From Ferdinandcohnia sp047246645 (GTDB lineage: Bacteria; Bacillota; Bacilli; Bacillales; Bacillaceae_L), in assembly GCF_047246645.1 (NCBI RefSeq), contig NZ_JBFOKR010000015.1:1-64000 (forward strand): a stretch of 64,000 nucleotides of DNA. Direction: 5' to 3'. The notes beneath the pieces were generated by a model that saw only the letters and a program-made list of their open reading frames with translations, was not told the DNA's origin and searched no databases. Shown here one piece after another: positions 25,657 to 34,856 of the stretch; the first letter of the stretch is position 1, and each line of letters starts with the position of its first letter. The position numbers and the translations under genes were made by a program.

Positions 25657-26565
25657 ATGCATCAAGACTACCCGGTTTATCCTTATATTGGTGTTGTTCA
25701 AAAGGTCGTACAGCAGCCAATTGCCTTTCCCCCACAACACCAGGAACATGCGCCTGGTTTGGAGTGGCAAATGGTTCCACGGCCAATATTTGATTACAGC
25801 GGCTTTACAGGGAGCGGAAAACTAAAAGGAAAAGTAGCCATTATTACAGGAGGCGATAGTGGGATTGGCCGTGCAGTAGCGGTAGCATTTGCCAAAGAAG
25901 GCGCTGACGTAACGATAGTCTATTTTAATGAGGAGAGAGACGCAAACGAGACTAAGAAATACGTGGAACAATTTAATACTAATTGTCTACTTATACAAGG
26001 CGACCTGCGAAATCCAAGTACTTCGGAATTCACTGTTGCTCGAACAATTGAAAAATATGGTAGGTTAGATATAGTGGTTCATAATGCTGCTGTGCAGCCC
26101 TACACGAAGGATATAATGGATGTATCCAACGAACAGCTCGAAGATACGTTTCGAACCAATGTATACCCGCTGTTTTATATGACGAAAGTAGCTCTTCCCT
26201 ATTTAAAACAAGGGAGTTCGATTATAAGTACCGCCTCAAGAGTTGCCTACGAAGGAGATAAGAATGTCCTTGATTATGCTTCGTCTAAAGGAGCTGTAGT
26301 TTCATTTACTCGGTCGTTGGCATTATCACTTGCAAATAAAGGAATTCGTGTAAATGCCGTTGCACCCGGACCAACCTGGACTCCTCTTACTGTAAGTACG
26401 TATCCCGCTGATCATGTAGCTACACTTGGTACGGATATACCAATGGGACGGGCAGCACAACCCTTTGAAGTCGCACCAGCATTTGTATATCTAGCCACTA
26501 ATCATTCATATTATGTAACTGGTCAAGTCATACATGTTAATGGAGGAATTATTCGTTCTTCTTAA
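25657..26565 (+). CDS. Short-chain dehydrogenase with N-terminal extension
   Basis: 302 residues from the ATG at 25657, with GAAAGGAAG seven bases before it; a GTG at 25639 is less likely since it lies before that site. Residues 1-45 are a Pro/Gln-rich extension (HQDYPVYPYIGVVQ..., PFPPQHQEH-like) found in the general-stress SDR group. The Rossmann fold has KVAIITGGDSGIGRAVAV near 58, NAA, and the catalytic Ser-Tyr-Lys as STASR...YASSK near 207. Ends HVNGGIIRSS, full length. Probably an NADP-dependent oxidoreductase; substrate unknown. Confidence 0.8.
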   Translation: MHQDYPVYPYIGVVQKVVQQPIAFPPQHQEHAPGLEWQMVPRPIFDYSGFTGSGKLKGKVAIITGGDSGIGRAVAVAFAKEGADVTIVYFNEERDANETKKYVEQFNTNCLLIQGDLRNPSTSEFTVARTIEKYGRLDIVVHNAAVQPYTKDIMDVSNEQLEDTFRTNVYPLFYMTKVALPYLKQGSSIISTASRVAYEGDKNVLDYASSKGAVVSFTRSLALSLANKGIRVNAVAPGPTWTPLTVSTYPADHVATLGTDIPMGRAAQPFEVAPAFVYLATNHSYYVTGQVIHVNGGIIRSS

Positions 26566-26624
26566 TAGAATAAGATTTTATTTAAGGTGACAGACAGTGG
26601 TTGAATCTATCGTTTTAACCAAAA

Positions 26625-26650
26625 GTCACCGGAATCCGGAGACTCTTTTT
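26625..26650 (+). terminator. Terminator of the first SDR gene
   Basis: GTCACCGG / CCGGAGAC stem followed by TCTTTTT. Confidence 0.7.
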
Positions 26651-26816
26651 GGGTCAGATGACGTAATTGAATTCTATATCCAGCACCTTATAATTTCTAT
26701 GGCCCTCATCATTAAATGACAAATATTTCATATAAAAATCTTATTAATAAATCGGCATTTTAACTCACACCGAACATATGATATCGAGTAATTATTTTTT
26801 ACTATGGAGGAATACG

Positions 26817-27596
26817 ATGAAAGTAGTAGATAAAGTCATTGTCGTTACTGGTGCAGGTGGTGGAATTGGGAGGGAACTCGTTCGGCAGCTGTTGGAAAAG
26901 GAAGCAAAAGTCGCAGCTATCATCCACAAGAATGGACGAGAGAAGTTGCAGACATTTTCAGATATCTATGGTGACAGGATGTCTATACACACGGCAAATA
27001 TCGCAAACAGAGATGATGTGGAAAAACTTCCTGAAGAGATTATCGAGACTCACGGAAGCGTGGATGGAATCATCAATAATGCCGGAATCATTCAACCATT
27101 TGTTAGTGTAAATGATCTTGAGTATGAACAAATACAATGGGTAATGGATGTCAATTTCAACGGAACGTTATATATGTGTAAAACCTTTTTACCTCATCTT
27201 TTATCGAGACCGGAAGCCCATATTGCAAATGTAGCAAGCATGGGAGGATCTCTGCCAATACCGCAGCAAACCATCTACTGTGCTTCAAAAGCAGCTGTAA
27301 AAATGTTTACAGAAGCACTCCACTCCGAACTTCGAAAAACCAATGTAGGTGTAACACTCATCATACCAGGTGGAGTCGACACAGACCTCGTTGAAAAAGC
27401 GAAAGTAGAGAAAGCTGGTGCTGACAATCATTCCTATAAGCTGCTCAGCCCAATAGATGCAGCATCCATCATAATTAAAGGAATAGAAGATAAAAAATAC
27501 CGAGTATTAGCTGGAAACGACTCGAAAATCATGGACATTTTATATCGACTTAATCCGAAAAAGGCAACTGAGATTATTGCTAAAAAAATTCTATAG
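26817..27596 (+). CDS. Short-chain dehydrogenase
   Basis: 259 residues from the ATG at 26817 (TATGGAGGAATACG immediately upstream); an upstream in-frame ATG at 26778 has no site. VIVVTGAGGGIGRELV gives the NAD(P) loop, then NNAG near 90, ANVASMG with the catalytic Ser, and YCASKAAVK near 154 with Tyr and Lys. The C-terminal LNPKKATEIIAKKIL resembles the long-chain-acyl SDR subgroup (YqjQ-like/DltE-like) more than metabolite dehydrogenases. Single gene with its own terminator. Confidence 0.85.
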   Translation: MKVVDKVIVVTGAGGGIGRELVRQLLEKEAKVAAIIHKNGREKLQTFSDIYGDRMSIHTANIANRDDVEKLPEEIIETHGSVDGIINNAGIIQPFVSVNDLEYEQIQWVMDVNFNGTLYMCKTFLPHLLSRPEAHIANVASMGGSLPIPQQTIYCASKAAVKMFTEALHSELRKTNVGVTLIIPGGVDTDLVEKAKVEKAGADNHSYKLLSPIDAASIIIKGIEDKKYRVLAGNDSKIMDILYRLNPKKATEIIAKKIL

Positions 27597-27603
27597 TGAA
27601 GAT

Positions 27604-27637
27604 GGAAACGTTAGGACGGTACTAGCGTTTCCTTTTA
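27604..27637 (+). terminator. Terminator of the second SDR gene
   Basis: GGAAACGTTA and TAGCGTTTCC arms followed by TTTTA. Confidence 0.8.
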
Positions 27638-27719
27638 ATATCTTGAACTATGGTAAAAAAATTCTCTATCGACTTAGAAACTCCTAAAATATCAACTCCA
27701 AATTCCACCCGAGCAATAA

Positions 27720-27830
27720 TTAGTTAAAAACCAGATTTTCTTCTACTCCTCCTGTAAATTCATCTGATTCTTTATGTTCGTTAATGAAATTTGTTTGGTT
27801 TTCAAAGTTCCCCTGATAAGAATCACGCAT
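27720..27830 (-). CDS. Possible 36-residue protein
   Basis: ATG at 27830, stop at 27720: MRDSYQGNFENQTNFINEHK then ESDEFTGGVEENLVFN. Very hydrophilic and acidic with protein-like composition, lying 25 bp beyond the last gene of the membrane/PH-like operon on the same strand. There is no clear ribosome binding site, so it may be a remnant or chance frame. Confidence 0.3.
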   Translation of the reverse strand: MRDSYQGNFENQTNFINEHKESDEFTGGVEENLVFN

Positions 27831-27855
27831 ATCTCAGATTTACTAGTTCCTAACC

Positions 27856-28320
27856 CTATCTTTTACTTTTATCACTTACAATATCTTTAAGTGTTTGAAG
27901 AATAACTGGATAGTCCTTCTTAGCAACCACATAGAAAGTCGGTATATAAATACGTTCACCATCTGCTGAATAAAGGACATATGCCGGAGTTCTAATTTCT
28001 AAATATCCAGTTTGAATATTGTTCTCTACATCAACTTTCTTTATTTTTTCGATGTTGATATGTTTGTTTTTGACAAAGATTTCTTCGTTGTCATAACTGA
28101 ACATTTTTTTATTAGTCAGTAACAATATTATTAGCATAATAGATATCCTGCCACAAAACACGATTCCAACAAGACCAGCAACGATAGAAATAATTTTCCG
28201 TATAGCTGATGCATCTAAAAATAAGCCGGCTAGGATCAGAGATACTGACGGAACAATAAATATTGCACATATTACTAGACGTCCAAGAATGGTACTAGTT
28301 CTGTAATTTACTTTTTTCAT
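27856..28320 (-). CDS. Membrane protein with PH-like domain, operon gene 3
   Basis: 154 residues, AAGGTG before the ATG. Two hydrophobic segments at about 12-33 and 40-68 are followed by a cytoplasmic part with the beta-rich pattern of bacterial PH-like domains (MFSYDNEEIFVKNKHINIEK, GYLEIRTPAYVLYSADGERI). Unknown function. Last of three membrane genes in one minus-strand unit with gaps of 18 and 45 bp. Confidence 0.6.
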   Translation of the reverse strand: MKKVNYRTSTILGRLVICAIFIVPSVSLILAGLFLDASAIRKIISIVAGLVGIVFCGRISIMLIILLLTNKKMFSYDNEEIFVKNKHINIEKIKKVDVENNIQTGYLEIRTPAYVLYSADGERIYIPTFYVVAKKDYPVILQTLKDIVSDKSKR

Positions 28321-28338
28321 ATTTTCACCTTGTTTTAA

Positions 28339-29073
28339 TTAATGATAAATCCTCTTCCCATCCCAATTGAGAGGTGCCTTTTGGTCCTCAGTTTTATAGG
28401 CTAGTCGAATATCTCCTGTTTCTACTGGATATCTCAACTTATCAAGTTTGTCGTACTCCTCTAATGGTAGATCCTTTAGTAATCTATCAATATAGTAGAT
28501 TGGGATATTGTTTTGTTGAAATTGCTCAATCCAAAGCTGAATTTCATCTGGATTTTTTAAAGGGAATCGTTTTAAAACCATATTCCCATCAACCGTAACT
28601 CCCTTCATGGCTACTTCAATACTAAGCCAATATGTGCCTGGACTGTGTTTTCTCCCACTGACCACGTAAAGATGGCGTCCCAGAGTTACACTTTCCATAT
28701 TTTTAAACGAGAGATGTATTTCCTGTACTTCTTGTGTTTTTCGATTTGTTATTGTTTGGGTAAAGCCTTCTTGATTAAGTTCAATGGATACTCGGCTGGT
28801 TAAAATCTTTCGGAAATTAGTTGTGACCGCTATTGCTATCCCTATCGGTAACAGCGCGCCTAATCCTATTATAAATACAGGCCAAATTAAAGACTCCCAA
28901 ATTACCACATATATGGCCACTCCAATTAAAAAAGCTACTATACTAAAATAGAAAACACAAACAATAATAGCTCCCCATTTTTCTTTATTTGTATAAATAT
29001 TAGAGTAAGTTAAATCTTTTTCTCTTGAATAAAAAGTATCAAAATCATAATGTTCATTGATATCGAATGCCAT
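28339..29073 (-). CDS. Membrane protein, operon gene 2
   Basis: 244 residues, GAGGAGTTGTAAA before the ATG. Hydrophilic N-terminus, two membrane helices at about 34-58 and 63-85, then a long cytoplasmic part with repeated beta strands (RVSIELNQEGFTQTITNRKT, SVTLGRHLYVVSGRK). Family not recognised; the two-helix plus PH-like-domain plan is shared with its operon neighbours, which suggests the three form one membrane complex or arose by duplication. Confidence 0.6.
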   Translation of the reverse strand: MAFDINEHYDFDTFYSREKDLTYSNIYTNKEKWGAIIVCVFYFSIVAFLIGVAIYVVIWESLIWPVFIIGLGALLPIGIAIAVTTNFRKILTSRVSIELNQEGFTQTITNRKTQEVQEIHLSFKNMESVTLGRHLYVVSGRKHSPGTYWLSIEVAMKGVTVDGNMVLKRFPLKNPDEIQLWIEQFQQNNIPIYYIDRLLKDLPLEEYDKLDKLRYPVETGDIRLAYKTEDQKAPLNWDGKRIYH

Positions 29074-29118
29074 TTTACAACTCCTCTTGTTAGTTTCACT
29101 TAAATTGAAAGTAGTTTA

Positions 29119-29811
29119 TTATTCACTGATTACTTGCTGTACAATTTTATATTCTTCTGGATGATCTCCATAAGCATCTTTTAGTCCTTTTTCATAAGGA
29201 GGTTCGTTGATATATTTGGGTATTCCGTTTGCCCTGACCTTATCATCCACCAGTTTTAACTCTTCTATATTCATTCTGGTGTCTCCCCAGATATCTAAGC
29301 TGGTACCGTCTATAAAGTTCACATAATAATCAAATCTCTTATTTCGGTAGCTCGCCTCATCAATCACAACCGATTCAATATCTTCCCACGCATACGTTTT
29401 TTTCTCTCCTGGCCAAAATGGATCATATGTAATCGATTGTTCTCCAATATCTATATAACTATAAAAAGATAAATACATAACAGGTATACATGGAATTGCC
29501 AACACTAAAACTCTTTTCATAAGTTGTTTAACGGTTAGTTTGGAACGGTTACTAAGAATAAACTCACCAACCATTGGAAAAATTAGTAAAAATAAAATAA
29601 CAATCATAATATGGTACAAAAAACTTGAAATTGTTACTGTTAAAAATGAGTCCTCTGTTGAAAATGTTTTGATTTGTAAATACTCCATTCCCTCTACATA
29701 CGCCCAAATCGAACCAAACGCAACTGCAATAGTTGGTATAGCTATTAAAAAGTCTTTCTTTGAACGCTTTTTCTCTTCCTTCTCAACTTGTTCTAAAGTG
29801 ATGTTTTCCAT
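29119..29811 (-). CDS. Membrane protein, operon gene 1
   Basis: 230 residues, AAAGGAACAG before the ATG. Membrane helices at about 21-40, 58-84 and 96-116, then a soluble part (QSITYDPFWPGEKKTYAWED, YYVNFIDGTSLDIWGDTRMN) in the same PH-like style as the next two genes. Unknown function. The 337-bp region upstream (29812-30148) contains only A/T-rich sequence shared with the divergent small membrane gene. Confidence 0.6.
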   Translation of the reverse strand: MENITLEQVEKEEKKRSKKDFLIAIPTIAVAFGSIWAYVEGMEYLQIKTFSTEDSFLTVTISSFLYHIMIVILFLLIFPMVGEFILSNRSKLTVKQLMKRVLVLAIPCIPVMYLSFYSYIDIGEQSITYDPFWPGEKKTYAWEDIESVVIDEASYRNKRFDYYVNFIDGTSLDIWGDTRMNIEELKLVDDKVRANGIPKYINEPPYEKGLKDAYGDHPEEYKIVQQVISE

Positions 29812-30148
29812 TTTCTGTTCCTTTCTAAAAAAACTTTACATATTATTCCTGAAATTACTACTATATACGGCTTATTATACTGTAGAGTTTCTAGGTAAAT
29901 AGTTGTGTTTTAGAGGCTATTGGAGTGATCTGTGCAAAAAGTAAAAAAATAAGAGATAGATAACAAAAATTACTTTGTCTACATCTTTTATTTTTAAAGT
30001 ACTATTTAATTTTAGTTAGTCATATTACTGCCATACCAGTTATTTCTGAAACAAGCGCTCAGAGCAAAAATTGTATAGGTATTTGGAATATTATGTTAAT
30101 ATGATTCTATATTAATTGAAGAACAATTATTCTAAAGGGGATTTTAAA
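29812..30148. other. Divergent intergenic region, nothing specific recognised
   Basis: Promoter space for the membrane operon and the plus-strand 63-residue gene. A TATTATGTTAATATGATTC segment near 30090 may hold a -10 box for the plus-strand gene. No RNA motif seen. Confidence 0.45.
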
Positions 30149-30340
30149 ATGAATTATCTTGTTGGTTTGTTGCCTGAAATATTTATAATGATAGGTTTGT
30201 ATTTTATTACGATTGGGTTGTGGGAACTAAAAGAAGGTGTAGATAGGAAAAAATATGTTACATATGTGTTCACTGGTTTAGTTCTAATATTGCTCGTTCC
30301 TAGATTGTTTAGTTCTCTATTGTTAATGTTTTCATATTAA
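30149..30340 (+). CDS. Small two-helix membrane protein
   Basis: 63 residues from the ATG at 30149, eight bases behind AAAGGGG; an upstream in-frame ATG at 30116 lacks a site. Hydrophobic segments at about 3-22 and 36-56, with LWELKEGVDRKKY between them. Unknown function. Followed by a terminator shared with the convergent gene. Confidence 0.6.
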   Translation: MNYLVGLLPEIFIMIGLYFITIGLWELKEGVDRKKYVTYVFTGLVLILLVPRLFSSLLLMFSY

Positions 30341-30416
30341 TATTTTAAGTTAATAACTAATAGGAAAGACTATCAACCTTCTAATAATACGAACAAGAGA
30401 CCAGACATAAAAAAAC

Positions 30417-30446
30417 AAATCACCTCAATCTAATGAGGTGATTTTT
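30417..30446. terminator. Bidirectional terminator
   Basis: AAATCACCTCA / TGAGGTGATTTTT stem between convergent genes. Confidence 0.85.
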
Positions 30447-30463
30447 AATAATTATGGGAGAAT

Positions 30464-30919
30464 CTATATCATTTTCCCTTTTTTCTTAGCATCTTCATCC
30501 ATGGCAATTCCAATTGCTGTACCAATACTCATACCAAATGCTATTCCCAAACCAATATTATCCAACATAGTTAAGCCGGACGCGACACCTAAGCTAATCC
30601 CTATGGACATAAAAGTTGTAAAATAAGTTCCTTCTGATACCAACTTATGTTTCTTATGAAGATGAGAAGTAACGGAACTAATAAATTGCTTATGTTGTTT
30701 AGTAATTGTTTCGTCAACAGTACCGACATTCTCTTTTACTTGTATAATATGATTCTCTAATCTAAGCATATGTTTCTGACATTCTTCACAACTCTCGGAG
30801 AAGGAATCCACATTTCCTACAACACGCTCAAACTTATCTAGATTAAGCTTCTTCCCTTTACTAGGAGATTCCTTAAGCTCCTTTATAATCTTAATAATAT
30901 GATCAACTTGGTTTGACAA
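30464..30919 (-). CDS. Coiled-coil protein with C-terminal Gly-rich membrane segment
   Basis: 151 residues, TTG start behind AAGGGGG. Residues 1-95 are helical and charged with CEECQKHMLRLENHIIQVKE (a Cys pair). Residues 97-140 are a hydrophobic hairpin rich in small residues (FMSIGISLGVASGLTML, GIAFGMSIGTAIGIAM) with GxxxG spacing, like glycine-zipper membrane segments, then KKKGKMI. Function unknown. Confidence 0.6.
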   Translation of the reverse strand: MSNQVDHIIKIIKELKESPSKGKKLNLDKFERVVGNVDSFSESCEECQKHMLRLENHIIQVKENVGTVDETITKQHKQFISSVTSHLHKKHKLVSEGTYFTTFMSIGISLGVASGLTMLDNIGLGIAFGMSIGTAIGIAMDEDAKKKGKMI

Positions 30920-31095
30920 GATAGCAACCCCCTTATAAGACCATCTACTATGTATACGAATTCATGTCTTAAAGGTTTCAGCGAAATTTATAGCGTCATA
31001 TTTATTTAGATTTTCTAGAGCTATATGGACAGACTTCATACCATCTTTGTTAGATCCAGCCTGATAAGATAAATGGTGAGGTCTATCATTCATAT

Positions 31096-32871
31096 TTAAA
31101 TAAATGCTTTTAAGAAATGTTCTATCTTTTCTATTGCCAATAGTTCATTTTTCTTTTTCGAGAATCCATGGCCCTCATCTTCAAATACCATATATTCAAC
31201 TTCGATGTTTTTAGCTCGTAAGGCGTTTACGATTTGTTCCGATTCTGATCGTTTTACACGTGGATCATTTGCACCCTGTATGACTAATAGAGGCACACGC
31301 CAGTTGTCAGTATATGTTAACGGGGAATCTTCTATCAGTTTTTCGCGGTCTCTAACAGGGTTCCCAATCCACGAATCCATTCTGGCTCTCCAATGCTCTG
31401 GTGTGTCATTTACTAATGTAAATAAATTACTAGGACCAAATAAATCGATACATGCCTGAAAATAGTCAGGGTGTCTACCCGCTAAAAGTAACGACATATA
31501 TCCTCCGTAGCTGGCACCGAAAACGATGACCTTTCCTTTTTCAATTTTCCCTTCTTCTATAGCCCACTCAATTCCGCTAAGAATATCTAGTCTAGGACCT
31601 CCTCCCCAGTCTCTTTCTATTTTTCTCATAAACGAGGTACCATAATGAGGAGTCCCTCTGAAATTAGGGCAAAAGAGATTATATCCTAGATTAACAAAGT
31701 ACTGAAAAAGGCTATCATATCGCTTTTTTATCTCAGCGAATTGTGGACCACCATGAGGGTACACGATTGTATAACCATTTTGATTTTCAGGTTTTGCCTT
31801 AAAAAACAATCCCTCAATAAGTTGTCCATCAAATGAAAGATATGTAACTATTTCAGAATCAACTAAGCTTTCATACGAGATACCTGGTATTCTATTAACC
31901 ATTAATTGTTTCCATTCACCTGAATAGTCTCTTCGATAAATATTTTCCGGCGTTTTAGATGTAGAACCACTGATAAAAATTGTTCCACTCTCAGTAATAA
32001 CCCATTGTTCAATACTATCTATTGGTATTTCAATTCTTTGTAAGTGTGAATTTTCAACAGAAAATTGATATAAATTATCTCGGACACCTTTTATGGTACG
32101 CAAGTATACATATCCATTATTATTTTGAATCTCCACTATATCCTCGTTTGCAACTTCTAAAATAGGAACAAGGGCGCCAGTTTCAAGAGAAAACGTTGCT
32201 AGATAATTAAATTCCTTTCCATAATTCGTGACAACATATGCCTCTTGCTCGTTCACGAATTGGACTGCTGCCACTCGATATTCGAATTCCGGATTACTGA
32301 TGATAGGTATCTTTTTATTATCTTTTTTAATAAATGCATGCATATGAGAGTGATTATGTTTTGTGATATAAGCAAATGCAGTTTCATTTGGACTTACTGC
32401 AAGCAGGTGTGTTTCCGCTATTTCTCCAACATTTAACAATCTTTCTTCGTTTGTTTCAAAGTTGTATTCATAGGCGTTGAGGTAAAGTAGGTTTTCATTG
32501 TTTGATGAGTAATATATTTTGTTGCCGGATGTACTGTGGAGAAAATGCTTTGTTCCTTCTTTTACAAGGACTGGTTTAGGTTCTCCTCCTAAAAGGGTTG
32601 TTGCATATATCTGCATATTCTCATCGCCATCATGGTCACTGGCAAATAGTATTAAATCTTCATTAACATGAATCGATTCTGTATTTTGATTATGTGAGGT
32701 GAGTGGGTATGGGAATGGATGATTCACATCAAGCCCCCAAAGGTGGTATCCCCCACTTATATTACTACTGAAAATAATAGTCTGTTCATCATTACTTACT
32801 GTAAAACTTTGGATTATAAATGGTTTAAAAAAGCTTTTCGCTGCAATCCTCTCCTGTTTTAAAAATGACAT
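31096..32871 (-). CDS. S9 prolyl-oligopeptidase family peptidase
   Basis: 591 residues. The N-terminal two thirds is a beta-propeller (repeating YYSSNNEN-, FASDHDGD-type blades); the C-terminal alpha/beta-hydrolase holds the triad: Ser in FGASYGGYMSLL near 454, Asp in QGANDPRVKRSE near 534, His in FEDEGHGFSKKKN near 568. Oxyanion region HGGPQF. Acts on short peptides or acyl-peptides in the cytoplasm. Its ATG overlaps the stop of the M20 peptidase gene by one base (TAATG), so the two are co-translated, suggesting consecutive steps in peptide breakdown. Confidence 0.88.
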   Translation of the reverse strand: MSFLKQERIAAKSFFKPFIIQSFTVSNDEQTIIFSSNISGGYHLWGLDVNHPFPYPLTSHNQNTESIHVNEDLILFASDHDGDENMQIYATTLLGGEPKPVLVKEGTKHFLHSTSGNKIYYSSNNENLLYLNAYEYNFETNEERLLNVGEIAETHLLAVSPNETAFAYITKHNHSHMHAFIKKDNKKIPIISNPEFEYRVAAVQFVNEQEAYVVTNYGKEFNYLATFSLETGALVPILEVANEDIVEIQNNNGYVYLRTIKGVRDNLYQFSVENSHLQRIEIPIDSIEQWVITESGTIFISGSTSKTPENIYRRDYSGEWKQLMVNRIPGISYESLVDSEIVTYLSFDGQLIEGLFFKAKPENQNGYTIVYPHGGPQFAEIKKRYDSLFQYFVNLGYNLFCPNFRGTPHYGTSFMRKIERDWGGGPRLDILSGIEWAIEEGKIEKGKVIVFGASYGGYMSLLLAGRHPDYFQACIDLFGPSNLFTLVNDTPEHWRARMDSWIGNPVRDREKLIEDSPLTYTDNWRVPLLVIQGANDPRVKRSESEQIVNALRAKNIEVEYMVFEDEGHGFSKKKNELLAIEKIEHFLKAFI

Positions 32872-34109
32872 TATATTCCCTCTCCTTTTTGAAGAATGTT
32901 TTTTGAAAAAGTTGCTAACACTTTTGTCGTTTCAATAAGATCATCAATTTCTATGAACTCATTAAAACCATGGAGATTATTTTGATTGGTCCCTGGTCCA
33001 TAATTAATTGTAGGTATGCCTTGCTCGATAAAATATCTTGCATCTGATTGACCTAATACTCCTACTACAGGTAATTCTTTTCCTGAGACTTCCCTAACTG
33101 CTTTTTGCAGTTCTGTAATCAAAGGTGAATTTTCTTCCACAACTGTAGGATTGGTCTCGAAACCTCTTAATCTATCAATTTGAATTTCTAACTCATGATC
33201 TTGCTCTTGTAACTTACGGAGCACTTGTTCTACTCGTAAGAAAACCCCATCTAGTGTATGCTCAGGTATCACCCTGAAATCAATATCTATCTCACAGCTC
33301 CCTGGAACCACATTAATTTTCGTACCACCTTTAATGACACCTATATTTAGAGTTGTATAGTTCATTCCCTGGATCGATGATTTTTCATTTTCCAGTTCAC
33401 TCTGTAATTCCATTAATGCCTCAATGCACTTTGACATTTTCTCAATTGCATTGATTCCCTGCCATTTATATCCCGAATGTGCAGGTTTTCCTGCAACACT
33501 TATTTTCAGATTCATGATTCCTGCCATTGCTCGAATAATCATATTGCTATAGCCCTCAACAACAGCCATGTCTCCTTGAACAATCTTGTTTTCTGTTACA
33601 TACTTTGCGCCAAATTCTCCTCCAATCTCTTCATCACATGTAGCCGCAATAATGATATCACCATCAAATGGAATATCTGCTTTTTGCAGGGTAACTGCCG
33701 CCATTATGTAAGATGCAAGTCTCCCTTTACAATCTGTTGCCCCTCTACCATAGATTTTTCCATTTTCGATATGACCGGAAAATGGGCCATTTCTCCACTT
33801 AGAATTATCATCTGCAGGTACTGTATCGATATGTGCATTAAATATCAGTCTTTTTCCTCGATCTTTCCCTTTTAAAGTGGCAATGACACTTTTTCTTGGC
33901 TTCTGAAGATTTCTCTTACTTACTTCTTCAAATGGAACTTCTATAAGTTGAACCTCAAATCCAAAGGACATCATCTTTGTTTGCAGAAACAAACAAATTT
34001 CCTCGTAATCTCCTTTAGGGTTTTCAGACGGTATCTGTATTAGTTCCCGTAAAAATTGGATAATGTCATCTTTAAGCGAATCTACAGTATTCGAAATGTG
34101 GGTCTCCAC
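32871..34109 (-). CDS. M20 family metallopeptidase (ArgE/DapE/ACY1 type)
   Basis: 412 residues, GTG start after AAGGAG. Metal-site motifs in order: NAHIDTVPADD near 91, GRGATDCKGRLASY near 124, CDEEIGGEFGA near 160 with the catalytic Glu pair, and a C-terminal GPGTNQNNLHGFNE with the last His. The lid/dimerisation domain (GKPAHSGYKWQGINAIEKM) lies between. Members hydrolyse N-acylated amino acids or peptides; which substrate cannot be told. First gene of the operon with the S9 peptidase. Confidence 0.88.
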   Translation of the reverse strand: METHISNTVDSLKDDIIQFLRELIQIPSENPKGDYEEICLFLQTKMMSFGFEVQLIEVPFEEVSKRNLQKPRKSVIATLKGKDRGKRLIFNAHIDTVPADDNSKWRNGPFSGHIENGKIYGRGATDCKGRLASYIMAAVTLQKADIPFDGDIIIAATCDEEIGGEFGAKYVTENKIVQGDMAVVEGYSNMIIRAMAGIMNLKISVAGKPAHSGYKWQGINAIEKMSKCIEALMELQSELENEKSSIQGMNYTTLNIGVIKGGTKINVVPGSCEIDIDFRVIPEHTLDGVFLRVEQVLRKLQEQDHELEIQIDRLRGFETNPTVVEENSPLITELQKAVREVSGKELPVVGVLGQSDARYFIEQGIPTINYGPGTNQNNLHGFNEFIEIDDLIETTKVLATFSKNILQKGEGI

Positions 34110-34491
34110 TTAGACTCAACTCCTTCCATTAACTTTCTATATTTTCGATTAGACAATTAATAATGAAATAAATAAAATGGGTAGTCGTTTTATTTAACTT
34201 CATTTTTAAATAATATTTGGTAAAGTATTCTGTTATTACAGTGATAGATCAATATTTATTCAGATTAACTTTTTACTTAATCTTAGTAATTATTCTATAC
34301 TATTTACAATAATCCTCTTTAAAGTTAAACTCTCGTGCATAGAATAAAGACTCACGAATGATTTGTTAGCATTTCTGGGTTTTTATACTTTTTATGATTC
34401 AAATTGATTAAAGTAAAATTGCTTCTAAATACTTTTAATCTGACTTTTCCCCTAACGTTACCTTCGCATCCATTGAATAATATAGACAAAT

Positions 34492-34520
34492 AAAAAACCC
34501 TACCTCATGAGAGATAGGGC
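34492..34520 (-). terminator. Orphan terminator on the minus strand
   Basis: Minus strand CCCTATCTC / GAGGTAGGG stem then TTTTTTATTTG. The only minus-strand gene upstream, at 35487-35996, is a kilobase away across the plus-strand exported-protein gene. Confidence 0.7.
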
Positions 34521-34722
34521 TACAATGCTTTATACCGGACATTATAAAGACTTTTAGACTAGACTAATAATCATTATACCTTAGTTTAGCTTCGTATTAA
34601 AACAATTTTCATATTTAACTAAGTCGCTTCGTTAAAAAAAACAGCATCGTAACTAAAGAACTCTTTTATCATTCCCATATTTTACTGCTATACATTAATG
34701 TATATTCTGTTGTTTAATATGA

Positions 34723-34801
34723 ATTGCAAACACATTGAAAAATGTGGGCGCAAAGCTATAGGGACTAAGGTGTATAGTCAACACTATGTCAGCCAGTTGC
34801 C
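34723..34801 (+). ncRNA. c-di-GMP-I (GEMM-I) riboswitch aptamer
   Basis: P1 5' strand TTGCAAAC; P2 stem ACACATT-GAAA-AATGTG with the GAAA tetraloop; the invariant GCGCAAAGC; GGGACTAAGG opening P3 with the inner stem GACTA/TAGTC; CTATGTCAGCC closing P3; and TTGCC as P1 3' strand. This is the GEMM-I layout. The base equivalent to position 20 of the Vc2 aptamer is G, which in known examples selects c-di-GMP rather than cGAMP. The P1 3' strand overlaps a following stem CCACTTG/CAAGTGG (34801-34820), giving a clear switch between aptamer and alternative fold. Confidence 0.88.
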
Positions 34802-34850
34802 ACTTGTATAAAGCAAGTGGAGATTCAAATAATAGAATCTCAGGGGGAAT
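34799..34850 (+). promoter_or_regulatory. Riboswitch expression platform and ribosome binding site
   Basis: GCCACTTG/CAAGTGG stem sharing the P1 bases, then a second stem GAGATTC/GAATCTC that abuts CAGGGGGAATT, the ribosome binding site. No T-run follows either stem, which points to control of translation start rather than termination. Confidence 0.6.
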
Positions 34851-34856
34851 TACTAA

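Larger units (their letters stand above)
34110..34856. other. Intergenic: orphan terminator and riboswitch leader
   Basis: 747 bp between divergent genes. The left part is A/T-rich; 34492-34520 holds a minus-strand terminator with no gene in front of it; 34723-34850 is the c-di-GMP riboswitch and leader of the next gene. Confidence 0.6.

Noticed and set aside
34723..34801. Leader as a SAM or T-box riboswitch
   Set aside because: The GCAAAGC core and GAAA-capped stem fit GEMM-I; no T-box or SAM motifs.
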